A stretch of DNA of 64,000 nucleotides. Origin: Enterococcus timonensis (GTDB taxonomy: Bacteria > Bacillota > Bacilli > Lactobacillales > Enterococcaceae). Position numbers and translations under genes: made by a program. The notes beneath the pieces were generated by a model. The model was not told where the DNA came from, did not search any database, and saw only the letters and a program-made list of their open reading frames with translations. The stretch covers positions 260,766 through 324,765 of the forward strand of contig NZ_FNVY01000002.1 of NCBI RefSeq assembly GCF_900104595.1, written 5' to 3'. Below are positions 28,041-35,589 of this stretch, piece after piece; the stretch's first letter is position 1, and each line of letters begins with the position of its first letter.

Positions 28041-28991
28041 ATGAAAAAACAAAAAATTATTTTAGCAGGATTGATAACAGTAGGCGGTTTATTATTTGCC
28101 GGATGTAAAAAAGAAGCAGTGGCGCAAGAGGGACAGATGACAATTGGCGTCTTGCAGTTGGTGGCTCACCCGTCATTAGATGCGTCTTATGAAGGATTTA
28201 AAGAAGGGGTCAAAGAAGGCGGCGTCGATGCGGTTTATATTTATCAAAATGCCCAAAACGCCCAAGATAATTTAAAATCCATGGCAGAAAAACTCGTCAA
28301 AGATAAACCAGATTTAGTATTAGGCATCTCAACGCCGGCCGCCCAATCACTAGCTAACGAAACGCAAGATATTCCTATTGTAGTTACGGCAGTTACTGAT
28401 TTAGAAGCTTCCAAACTAGTAGCGTCAAATGAGAAACCCGGTGGAAATTTAACAGGGACTAGTGATGCCGTTCCGGTGGACAAACAAATTGAACTTCTGT
28501 TGTCCGTCACTAAAGATCCTGAAACAATCGGTTTAATTTATAATTCTGGCGAGGCCAACTCTAAAATCCAAGCCGACCTTGCTGAAGCAGAAATTAAAAA
28601 AGCTGGTCTTAAAGTGAAAACTGTCACTGTAAATTCCACGAATGATGTGCAACAAGCTATGACATCACTGGCTAAAGATGTGGAGGGCATTTTTATTCCT
28701 ACTGACAATACCATGGCTTCAAGTGCGGCCATCGTTGGAGAAATTGCCAAAAGTGAAAAAGTACCAGTAGTTACCGGTTGGGCAGAAGGAGAAACTGGTG
28801 GATTATGTAGTATCGGTATTGATTATTTTGCATTAGGAAAACAAACGGGCTTAATGGCCGCTAAAATTTTACTAGGAGAAGCGCAACCTAGTGATATGCC
28901 AGTGGAAACACAAGAACATTTACAATTAGTTGTCGATGATAAAATGGCTGAGGCACTAGGAATTGATCCGGCTACGATTCAAGAACCGTAA
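28041..28991 (+). CDS. Amino-acid binding lipoprotein, TrpX-type ABC substrate-binding protein
   Basis: 316 residues. The signal peptide KKQKIILAGLITVGGLLFAGC has a lipobox ending at Cys22. The mature part is the periplasmic-binding fold of the 'ABC transporter substrate binding protein' family (PF04392 type): IGVLQLVAHPSLDASYEGFKEG, LGISTPAAQSLANE, GLIYNSGEANS, IFIPTDNTMASS. Relatives bind aromatic amino acids (TrpX of streptococci). ATG 28041 follows AAGGGA; the in-frame ATG 28023 lacks a site. No permease or ATPase is adjacent, so partners must be elsewhere. The Phe-rich leader upstream suggests phenylalanine as ligand, which is inference. Confidence 0.82.
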   Translation: MKKQKIILAGLITVGGLLFAGCKKEAVAQEGQMTIGVLQLVAHPSLDASYEGFKEGVKEGGVDAVYIYQNAQNAQDNLKSMAEKLVKDKPDLVLGISTPAAQSLANETQDIPIVVTAVTDLEASKLVASNEKPGGNLTGTSDAVPVDKQIELLLSVTKDPETIGLIYNSGEANSKIQADLAEAEIKKAGLKVKTVTVNSTNDVQQAMTSLAKDVEGIFIPTDNTMASSAAIVGEIAKSEKVPVVTGWAEGETGGLCSIGIDYFALGKQTGLMAAKILLGEAQPSDMPVETQEHLQLVVDDKMAEALGIDPATIQEP

Positions 28992-29025
28992 TCAGAGTCT
29001 GGATAAATGTTTTATTGCTTGAGCC

Positions 29026-29054
29026 TTGAATTATTCCATAAACTTTGCTAACAT
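29026..29054 (+). promoter_or_regulatory. Promoter of the leuS T-box leader
   Basis: TTGAAT (29026-29031), 17 bases, TAACAT (29049-29054) preceded by TGC (extended -10). Confidence 0.75.
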
Positions 29055-29063
29055 AAAGACAAT

Positions 29064-29272
29064 TGAAATGCGGAGTAGTAGGAAACTTTTTTCTTAAAGA
29101 GAGTGTATGGTGGTGAAAATACACAGAAAAAAATCTGAACTCGCCGCTAAAAAGGTCAATCGCGTCGTTGCGTTATCAACTTGTAAGGCAAATTCATATG
29201 ATGGATTTGTAAAATTAGGTGGTACCACGTGCATTCGTCCTATAGTTGAAAAACTATAGGACTTTTTTTTAT
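29064..29272 (+). promoter_or_regulatory. T-box leader of leuS
   Basis: A tRNA-sensing T-box riboswitch. Seen are the AGTAG stretch of the specifier loop (29074-29078), the specifier codon CTC (Leu) at 29140-29142 within GAACTC, the T-box AGGTGGTACCACG (29217-29229), and the terminator GTCCTATAGTT (29237-29247) / AACTATAGGAC (29252-29262) followed by T8. Uncharged tRNA-Leu would pair with CTC and with the T-box bulge to favour the antiterminator. The 302-base gap between the lipoprotein and leuS is fully used by promoter and leader. Confidence 0.95.
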
Positions 29273-29293
29273 TTTGAAAGGAGAAAAAAGTTT

Positions 29294-31705
29294 ATGAATT
29301 ATCAACACAAAGTCATCGAGAAAAAATGGCAAAAATACTGGGCCCAAACCAATATGTTTGCCACGCTAGAAGAAAGTTCAAAACCAAAATTTTATGCGCT
29401 AGATATGTTTCCTTATCCATCAGGGCAAGGGTTGCACGTAGGACACCCTGAAGGCTACACAGCCACAGATATTTTATCGCGGATGAAAAGAGCGCAAGGA
29501 TTTAATGTAATGCATCCCATGGGTTGGGACGCTTTTGGTTTGCCAGCAGAACAATATGCGCTAGATACTGGTCATGATCCAGCTATTTTTACAGAACAAA
29601 ATATTGCGACTTTCAAGCGTCAAATCAATTCTCTTGGTTTTTCTTATGACTGGAATCGAGAAATTAACACGACTGATCCAAAATATTATAAATGGACGCA
29701 ATGGATTTTCACAAAATTATATGAAAATGGCTTGGCCTATGAAGCTGAAGTAGCTGTGAACTGGGTGCCAGAATTGGGCACAGTTATTGCCAATGAAGAA
29801 GTTATCGACGGAAAAAGTGAACGAGGCGGTTATGATGTCGTCCGCAAACCAATGCGTCAATGGATGTTAAAAATTACTGCTTACGCGGAACGTTTGTTAG
29901 ATGATTTAGATTTAGTTGATTGGCCAGAAAGTATCAAAGATATGCAACGCAATTGGATTGGCAAATCAGTGGGCGCAAAAGTAACTTTCAAAGTAGCCAA
30001 TTCTGATGAAACATTTGAAGTATTTACCACTAGACCGGATACGCTTTTTGGTGCAACTTATGCTGTCTTAGCACCAGAGTTACCTTTAGTTAAAAAAATC
30101 GTCAGTGCCGAGCAAGAAAAAGAAGTTTCTGCTTATATTGAAGAAGCAGCTAAAAAATCTGATTTGAAACGGACCGATTTGGCCAAAGAAAAATCAGGTG
30201 TCTTCACTGGGGCCTATGCAATTAATCCAGTCAACGGGAAAAAAATTCCTATTTGGATTGCCGATTATGTTTTAGCAAGTTACGGCACCGGGGCTATTAT
30301 GGCCGTCCCTGCGCACGACGAACGAGATTACGATTTTGCCAAAAAATTTGATTTGGAAATTATTCCCGTTTTAGCAGGTGGCGATGTAACTACAGCAGCC
30401 TATACCGAAGACGGCGTGCATATCAATTCCGAATTTCTTGATGGGTTAAATAAAGAAGAAGCGATTGCTACCATTAATGAATGGTTAACTGAAAAAAATG
30501 TTGGTCACCAAGAAGTTTCTTATCGCTTAAGAGATTGGTTATTTTCTCGTCAACGTTATTGGGGCGAACCAATTCCTGTAATTCATTGGGAAGATGGTAC
30601 CACGACAACTGTGCCGGAAGATGAATTGCCATTGCGTTTGCCAAAAACCACCGACATTAAACCATCTGGAACAGGTGAATCACCATTAGCCAATATTACC
30701 GATTGGGTAAATGTTGTTGACGAAAAAACTGGGATGCACGGAAAACGAGAAACCAACACCATGCCACAATGGGCTGGTAGTTCTTGGTATTATTTACGCT
30801 TTATCGATCCTCATAATGAGGAATGCCTCGCGGATTTTGAAAAATTAAAACATTGGATGCCAGTAGATATTTATATTGGCGGAGCAGAGCATGCGGTTCT
30901 GCATTTATTGTACGCTCGTTTTTGGCATAAATTTTTATATGATATTGGTGTGGTGCCAACGCCAGAACCATTCCAAAAATTATATAATCAAGGAATGCTT
31001 TTAGGTGATAATAATGAAAAAATGTCCAAGTCTCGTGGAAATGTTGTTAATCCTGATGATGTAGTGGAACAATATGGCGCGGATACTTTGCGTTTATACG
31101 AAATGTTTATGGGCCCATTGGACGCTTCGATTCCTTGGAGTGAGAATGGACTAGAAGGCGCTCGTAAATTCCTTGATCGTGTTTGGCGTTTAATTGTTGA
31201 TGAAGATGGCAAAATGCGCGACCGAATTACGAAAGTAAATGACGGTAAACTGACTAAAGTCTATCATCAAACAGTAAAAAAAGTGACGGAAGATTTTGAG
31301 CAGTTGCGGTTTAATACCGGAATTTCTCAGTTGATGATTTTTGTCAATGAAGCCAACAAAGACGATTCCTTGCACTATTCTTATATTGAAGGATTTGTCC
31401 AAATGCTCGCTCCAGTGGCTCCGCATTTGGCTGAAGAATTATGGGAAATTCTTGGCAACACAGAAAGCATTAGCTACGTGCCATGGCCAACTTATGATCC
31501 TGAAATGTTAGTGGAAAGCACAGTGGAAGTCATTGTTCAAGTCAACGGCAAAATGCGCGCTAAATTGACCACTGAAAAAGATTTATCAAAAGAAGAATTA
31601 ATTGAACTAGCTCAAAATGATCCACAAATTGAAAAATATCTCACGGACCAAACGATTCGAAAAATCATCGCCGTCCCAAATAAATTAGTCAACTTTGTAA
31701 TCTAA
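29294..31705 (+). CDS. leuS: Leucyl-tRNA synthetase
   Basis: 803 residues, class I synthetase. HIGH motif is HVGH (48-51) in [16 protein letters not shown]; the editing domain contains [12 protein letters not shown] and [13 protein letters not shown] is at 576-580 (EKMSKSRGN); the anticodon and C-terminal domains end VNGKMRAKL...[13 protein letters not shown]. It charges tRNA-Leu. I choose ATG 29294 after GAAAGGAG, because a longer reading from 29246 would start inside the T-box terminator. Expression is controlled by the T-box upstream. Followed by a strong terminator. Confidence 0.98.
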   Translation: MNYQHKVIEKKWQKYWAQTNMFATLEESSKPKFYALDMFPYPSGQGLHVGHPEGYTATDILSRMKRAQGFNVMHPMGWDAFGLPAEQYALDTGHDPAIFTEQNIATFKRQINSLGFSYDWNREINTTDPKYYKWTQWIFTKLYENGLAYEAEVAVNWVPELGTVIANEEVIDGKSERGGYDVVRKPMRQWMLKITAYAERLLDDLDLVDWPESIKDMQRNWIGKSVGAKVTFKVANSDETFEVFTTRPDTLFGATYAVLAPELPLVKKIVSAEQEKEVSAYIEEAAKKSDLKRTDLAKEKSGVFTGAYAINPVNGKKIPIWIADYVLASYGTGAIMAVPAHDERDYDFAKKFDLEIIPVLAGGDVTTAAYTEDGVHINSEFLDGLNKEEAIATINEWLTEKNVGHQEVSYRLRDWLFSRQRYWGEPIPVIHWEDGTTTTVPEDELPLRLPKTTDIKPSGTGESPLANITDWVNVVDEKTGMHGKRETNTMPQWAGSSWYYLRFIDPHNEECLADFEKLKHWMPVDIYIGGAEHAVLHLLYARFWHKFLYDIGVVPTPEPFQKLYNQGMLLGDNNEKMSKSRGNVVNPDDVVEQYGADTLRLYEMFMGPLDASIPWSENGLEGARKFLDRVWRLIVDEDGKMRDRITKVNDGKLTKVYHQTVKKVTEDFEQLRFNTGISQLMIFVNEANKDDSLHYSYIEGFVQMLAPVAPHLAEELWEILGNTESISYVPWPTYDPEMLVESTVEVIVQVNGKMRAKLTTEKDLSKEELIELAQNDPQIEKYLTDQTIRKIIAVPNKLVNFVI

Positions 31706-31725
31706 GGATGTCGAAAAGGCGATAG

Positions 31726-31768
31726 AAAAAAAGCTGTTCCCTAAAAAATCAGGGAACAGCTTTTTTTT
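31726..31768 (+). terminator. Terminator of leuS
   Basis: GCTGTTCCCT (31733-31742), 8-base loop, AGGGAACAGC (31751-31760), A-run before, T8 after. Confidence 0.95.
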
Positions 31769-31985
31769 ATACAGATAAATTGTACAAAATTAAGGTGGTA
31801 AGTTGGACCGGACGTCCACAAAAATGAATTATGAATAAATTACTTAGACTAGATCCCTCTTTTTATTATCAGTATTAATCTTTTACATTGACATCTTTTT
31901 GAATGAAAATAAAAAAGGGATAAGTATAAATACTGGATGAATAGGTGAAAAACTTTAAATTAAAAAAACACAGATAAAAATTTTG

Positions 31986-32014
31986 TTGACACTCAGAATT
32001 GTAAAAGGTACCAT
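31986..32014 (+). promoter_or_regulatory. Promoter in the 31.8-32.3 kb gap
   Basis: Consensus TTGACA (31986-31991), 17 bases, TACCAT (32009-32014). It would produce a long leader (about 260 bases) for the anchored protein gene at 32283, covering the small ORF at 32077. The rest of the 31769-32282 gap is very A+T-rich and shows nothing else. Confidence 0.65.
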
Positions 32015-32076
32015 TTTTATAAGATGATTTTTAACATCGGTTGAAATTTTTCAAAAAACATATTTATTGGTGGTTC

Positions 32077-32187
32077 ATGTATGCCGATACCCAAAAAAAT
32101 ATTATTTTTTATTTTGGTCTATTTGTTACATTTTTGATTATAAGCCGTTCCAAATCCCTAGCTAAAGACCAGTCAATTCTTTTTTAA
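32077..32187 (+). CDS. Possible small membrane peptide (36 aa)
   Basis: ATG 32077 to TAA 32185-32187: a polar start, one hydrophobic stretch NIIFYFGLFVTFLII (about 8-22) and a basic tail SRSKSLAKDQ. It lies downstream of a good promoter, but its ribosome site (GGTGG only three bases before ATG) is poor, and an overlapping frame encodes another short hydrophobic peptide. It may be chance in A+T-rich DNA. Not recognised. Confidence 0.25.
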   Translation: MYADTQKNIIFYFGLFVTFLIISRSKSLAKDQSILF

Positions 32188-32282
32188 TAGGTTACTAACA
32201 GCAACACATAAACTACAATAAAAAATTGGGATAACTTGGCTAAAGATAGTTGAGATTTTATCTAGAAATGCGGAGTGGACGA

Positions 32283-32822
32283 ATGTCTATAAGTAAGAAA
32301 ACAAAAAGGTTGATCATCCTTAGTCTTATTTTGATTGCAAGTGTTGGGATAATTTTTGAACGAGCAATAAGTAGAAGCGATAGAGTTTCTTCTGCAGATT
32401 CAAAAAATCAAAATCTATTGCCCACTGTATTTTCCACAGAATATCCTTCTACTGATGGAAAGAACCACCACCTAGATTATTGGTCAATGAGACCTTCTAG
32501 ATTATCCGTGGGGTATCCTCCTAAAGGTGAAAATTTATACTATCTAGACTATTTAACAATAGGTCCTTACAATATTAACTCGCTCTTTTATAGCCAAGGC
32601 GAACGCATTCTACCAAAAGGAAGATGTTATTTAATTAGGCAAGTAGGAAGCCAAAGATTACTCCTAGCCATTATCGAAATTCCTAAGAATGAAGTGACGG
32701 AAAAAGAAATTACCACCTTAATCGAAGAGTTTCAAGCTACTGGTAAGATGAAAATTGGTTCACAACAGATTAAAAAAAATCTTTTGCGAGAAATTTTTAT
32801 ACCGTATAAAGTTGAGTTTTGA
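32283..32822 (+). CDS. Hypothetical membrane-anchored protein
   Basis: 179 residues, not recognised. Basic N-terminus SKKTKR and one hydrophobic segment LIILSLILIASVGIIF (about 9-24) make an uncleaved anchor or signal; no lipobox Cys. The outer part carries an imperfect internal repeat, KNHHLDYWSMRP (about 54-65) and ENLYYLDYLTIGP (about 77-89), rich in Tyr/Asp/Pro. A basic C-terminal region follows (ATGKMKIGSQQIKKN). Start ATG 32283 is behind GGAG at 32273-32276; the ATG at 32265 lacks spacing. Isolated by A+T-rich flanks, so it may be an accessory gene. A terminator follows. Confidence 0.65.
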   Translation: MSISKKTKRLIILSLILIASVGIIFERAISRSDRVSSADSKNQNLLPTVFSTEYPSTDGKNHHLDYWSMRPSRLSVGYPPKGENLYYLDYLTIGPYNINSLFYSQGERILPKGRCYLIRQVGSQRLLLAIIEIPKNEVTEKEITTLIEEFQATGKMKIGSQQIKKNLLREIFIPYKVEF

Positions 32823-32839
32823 TTCAAAAGTTAAGTAGT

Positions 32840-32877
32840 AAAAGGATTTCTTGTCAATATAAGAAATCCTTTTTTTA
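32840..32877. terminator. Terminator between convergent genes
   Basis: AAGGATTTCTT and AAGAAATCCTT around an 8-base loop with flanking A and T runs; usable from both sides. Confidence 0.9.
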
Positions 32878-32889
32878 TTTTCTCTTTGT

Positions 32890-33600
32890 TTAAAATATGC
32901 CCTTTTCCAGTAAGGTCTGGGGTTGATATTTTTTTGTGCTAGAAGATTGCTCAGCTAAGTTAAGTTGTTGGGCTTTGATTTGATTTAAAACCATAAGACG
33001 GTGCTCGGGGTTATTGACGAAATCATAACGATTGCCGTCGATTTTCATTTTTGGCGTTAAGTGAAATTGTTCAAACCAAATTTGGTAGCGGCGGGTTAAT
33101 TCGGCGTAATAATTTTTCAACCCAGCATGAACGTCCACTTGCTCGTAAGGATTGCCCCGCTCTTTGATGCGACTAAGCATTGTTTCTAAGCTTACCTCGA
33201 TAAAAATCAAAAGGTCGGGACTTTGTTTTTCAGAATTTTCCCCAGCAGCTAAATGTTCCAATTCACTTAACATAGTGTTCAACAATAAATCGTATTGCGC
33301 CACTTGGGAAGCATCAATTCGTCCCAAGTCAGCATTCAAATGAAAAATCAAACTGTCCTCATAAATCGAACGATCCAAGACGGAATCATTTTTGACGAGT
33401 GCTTGTTTCATGGCGATGAAACGTTTATTTAGAAAAAAGATTTGCGACGGATAAGCATAAGTTTTTGGATCTTTATAAAAAAGTGGGAGCACGAGATTAT
33501 CATCTACCGTTTCCACAAACGTTTTTCCGGAAAATTCTTGGGCCAGCAAATGAGTTAAACTCGTTTTGCCACTGCCGATAGTGCCGGCAACTAAAAGCAT
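32890..33600 (-). CDS. Deoxynucleoside kinase (deoxyadenosine/deoxyguanosine kinase family)
   Basis: 236 residues. P-loop GTIGSGKTS (6-14), the DRSIYED motif (about 100-106) of the dNK family, and the LID arginines in RIKERGNPYEQ. It phosphorylates deoxynucleosides for salvage. A full AAAGGAGG precedes ATG 33600. The Lactobacillales carry one or two such genes (dAK/dGK heterodimer in lactobacilli); only one is here, so specificity is open. Confidence 0.88.
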   Translation of the reverse strand: MLLVAGTIGSGKTSLTHLLAQEFSGKTFVETVDDNLVLPLFYKDPKTYAYPSQIFFLNKRFIAMKQALVKNDSVLDRSIYEDSLIFHLNADLGRIDASQVAQYDLLLNTMLSELEHLAAGENSEKQSPDLLIFIEVSLETMLSRIKERGNPYEQVDVHAGLKNYYAELTRRYQIWFEQFHLTPKMKIDGNRYDFVNNPEHRLMVLNQIKAQQLNLAEQSSSTKKYQPQTLLEKGIF

Positions 33601-33634
33601 GACGCGCCTCCTTTAATAAATGTAAGATGAACCT

Positions 33635-33663
33635 ATTTTACAAGGAAAAATTTCAATAAGCAA
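33635..33663 (-). promoter_or_regulatory. Promoter of the deoxynucleoside kinase gene
   Basis: On the minus strand TTGCTT (33663-33658), 17 bases, TAAAAT (33640-33635), 35 bases before the start codon. Confidence 0.65.
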
Positions 33664-33757
33664 TTGCTGTTTTCAAATGAAGGTCAAAAAATCAGGTGAA
33701 ACGCCGAAAAATTGAATGAAATTTAATTTGAAAAACTCGCCTATTTTTTTAAGAGTT

Positions 33758-33766
33758 TGCTATAAT
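33758..33766 (+). promoter_or_regulatory. Extended -10 promoter of the NfeD-like/SPFH pair
   Basis: TGC-TATAAT (33758-33766), no clear -35, 38 bases before the first gene. Confidence 0.65.
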
Positions 33767-33804
33767 GAGGGCAGACGAAATCTCCGTCAAAAAGGAGTGA
33801 CAAA

Positions 33805-34029
33805 TTGGATTACCAGATGCAAAAAACAGTTGGCAAATGTTTTCGTGCTAAGTCTGATCAATATTTGGGATCGATTAGGATTTATGGTTCGTGGTACGAT
33901 TACAAAGTGACTGAAGGAACGCCGGAAGTTGGCTCCATGTTGGAAGTGACAAATTATTCCCCACGAGAACTTTTTGTGCGGGTCAATAATTATTTATTTG
34001 AAAGTGATGTGAATTTCATTGTTGAGTAG
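33805..34029 (+). CDS. Small NfeD-like (OB-fold) protein
   Basis: 74 residues starting at TTG 33805 with AAAGGAG. No membrane segment. The pattern KTVGKCFRAKSDQYLGSIRIYGSWYDYKV...GSMLEVTNYSPRELFVRV resembles the C-terminal OB-fold of NfeD proteins (Gly-rich strands ending V-x-V ... L-x-V), which partner stomatin-type SPFH proteins. The next gene is exactly such a protein and overlaps it by 11 bases, supporting the call. Similarity is judged by eye. Confidence 0.5.
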   Translation: MDYQMQKTVGKCFRAKSDQYLGSIRIYGSWYDYKVTEGTPEVGSMLEVTNYSPRELFVRVNNYLFESDVNFIVE

Positions 34030-34963
34030 CCTAATTATTATTGGAATTATCGTAATTATCGCCCTTGTTCTGATTTCTAAAATGGTCGTGATCGTTGAAC
34101 AAGGTGAAGTAAAAGTTGTAGAAAGTTTCGGGAAATATGTGCGCAATTTGGAACCGGGGTTGCATTTTCTCGTTCCGATTTTGTATAACGTTAAGCGTCG
34201 GGTTTCTTTAAAACAAATTCCGATTCAAATTGATCCGCAAAGTGTGATTACTAAAGATAATGTTATTGTGGAAATTGATGAAGCCATTAAATATCACGTC
34301 ACCGACGTTCGGGCGTTTGTTTATGAAAACCAAGATTCTGTTACTAGTATGATTCAAGATTGTCAGTCGAATCTGCGGGGGATTATTGGGAAGATGGATT
34401 TGAATGCCGTTTTAAATGGGACTGAAGAAATTAATGTCGCCTTGTACGAAAGTGTCAAAGATATTACCGCCGGCTACGGCTTGTCCATTGATCGGATTAA
34501 TATTGGGGAAATTTCCGTTTCTGATGAAATTGTCAATTCCATGAATAAATTAATTACCGCTAGTCGAGACAAAGAGTCGACGATTACGATTTCTGAAGGG
34601 AAGAAGCAGTCGGTTATTTTGGAATCGGAAGCCAAAGCCTCTGAAATGGAAATTGATTCTGAAGCTCGCGCGAAACAAACAAAAATCGACGCCATGGCCC
34701 GCGCTGAACGAATGAGCATTGATGCCACCGCTGAAGCAGAACGAATCCGCGTCATTACCGAAGCTGAAAAACAAAAAATTATTGAAATCAATCAAGCCAT
34801 TGAAGCAAGCAAATTAACGCCGGAAGCTTTGCAGTATTTAGGAATCGAAGCTTTCAAACATGTGGTGGAAAATAACCACAACACCGTCATCATGCCAAGT
34901 AATTTAACCGAACTAGGCAATGTCCCTGCTTTAAAAAAATTATGGGACGCCAGCGAAAAATAA
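34019..34963 (+). CDS. SPFH/stomatin-like membrane protein
   Basis: 314 residues. A single N-terminal hydrophobic helix (SLIIIGIIVIIALVLI, 4-19), then the SPFH domain: VVIVEQGEVKVVESFGKYVRNLEPGLHFL and IDPQSVITKDNVIVEID. An Ala/Glu/Lys-rich coiled coil (SEARAKQTKIDAMARAERM, about 220-260) follows. Relatives (slipin/QmcA/YbbK) form oligomeric membrane microdomain scaffolds. Start is TTG 34019 or the next TTG 34022; both overlap the NfeD-like gene, indicating coupled translation. Hairpin element copy B begins four bases after the stop codon. Confidence 0.9.
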   Translation: MLSSLIIIGIIVIIALVLISKMVVIVEQGEVKVVESFGKYVRNLEPGLHFLVPILYNVKRRVSLKQIPIQIDPQSVITKDNVIVEIDEAIKYHVTDVRAFVYENQDSVTSMIQDCQSNLRGIIGKMDLNAVLNGTEEINVALYESVKDITAGYGLSIDRINIGEISVSDEIVNSMNKLITASRDKESTITISEGKKQSVILESEAKASEMEIDSEARAKQTKIDAMARAERMSIDATAEAERIRVITEAEKQKIIEINQAIEASKLTPEALQYLGIEAFKHVVENNHNTVIMPSNLTELGNVPALKKLWDASEK

Positions 34964-34966
34964 GGT

Positions 34967-35081
34967 AAAAAAAGGTTGTGAGAAAAAGCGCAATGGGGCG
35001 TAGAGAATTAGGAAAATTTTCCAAAAATCCCGTTTTTGGATTTTAAAAATTTTATCTATTCTCCTAGTCACAGCTTTTTTT
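34967..35081 (+). repeat. Hairpin element, copy B
   Basis: Outer arms AAAAAAAGGTTGTGA and TCACAGCTTTTTTT. Inner helix AGAAT (35004-35008) / ATTCT (35058-35062), motif T-AG-G (35009-35012) opposite AT-CT (35054-35057), helix AAAATTTT/AAAATTTT, apical AAAATCC/GGATTTT with loop CGTTTTT. It ends in seven T, so this copy could act as a terminator. Same orientation relative to the upstream gene as copies A and C. Confidence 0.8.
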
Positions 35082-35099
35082 ACACCGACAATCAAAGGA

Positions 35100-35142
35100 A
35101 AAAAAGAAACGCAAAAGATTTTTTCTTTTGCGTTTCTTTTTC
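35100..35142. terminator. Bidirectional terminator
   Basis: AGAAACGCAAAAGA and TCTTTTGCGTTTCT around a T5 loop with A and T tails; serves the minus-strand gene ending at 35148 and possibly the SPFH transcript. Confidence 0.9.
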
Positions 35143-35147
35143 TGTTT

Positions 35148-35444
35148 TTAATTTCGTTCGCGGACGCTTAGGGCGGTGACATCGTCCAAATAATCAGCAG
35201 CGGAACCGACTTGCCAATTTTCTGGTAGATGAAGTAAACTTTTATCCAGCACTAAATTGCGCCAAATAAATTCTTGCAGGCAAATTTTTTCAACGGCTGC
35301 TAAACTTACCTCAGTTGTATTGGCTAAAAAAAGTAAAAGTTTGCTATCTTCGGCCAGTTGTCCAGAAGTTAAGTTGCGCATAAAAATTTCGGTGACAAAT
35401 TGCTGCAGTTGTTCATCGCTACAATTTCTAATCTCTTCTAACAC
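35148..35444 (-). CDS. Hypothetical protein
   Basis: 98 residues, not recognised. Acidic, helical, no membrane segment or signal; Leu-rich with two Cys (NCSDEQLQQF, EKICLQEF) and the ending VGSAADYLDDVTALSVRERN. I choose GTG 35444, eight to nine bases after AAAGGAG; the GTG at 35453 overlaps that ribosome site. A TATAAT (minus strand, 35465-35470) lies just upstream, with a loose -35. It has its own terminator, so it is a single-gene unit between SPFH and the flippase. Confidence 0.65.
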   Translation of the reverse strand: MLEEIRNCSDEQLQQFVTEIFMRNLTSGQLAEDSKLLLFLANTTEVSLAAVEKICLQEFIWRNLVLDKSLLHLPENWQVGSAADYLDDVTALSVRERN

Positions 35445-35589
35445 TAGAATCACTCCTTTTCTTCATTATAATCTTTACTTAAGGAAATGCCCAATCTTTA
35501 AAGAAATATTTTGTAACCGAAATGTCGTTGAAAGAAGTGAGCCAAACGTTTAAAATAAAGAAAGTATCTGAAAGAAAGTTGGAAAATTA

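Noticed and set aside
32086..32140. Frameshifted pair of short hydrophobic ORFs (MPIPKK... and the 36-codon frame)
   Set aside because: Two overlapping short frames in A+T-rich DNA do not prove a frameshifted gene; only the longer one is listed, at low confidence.
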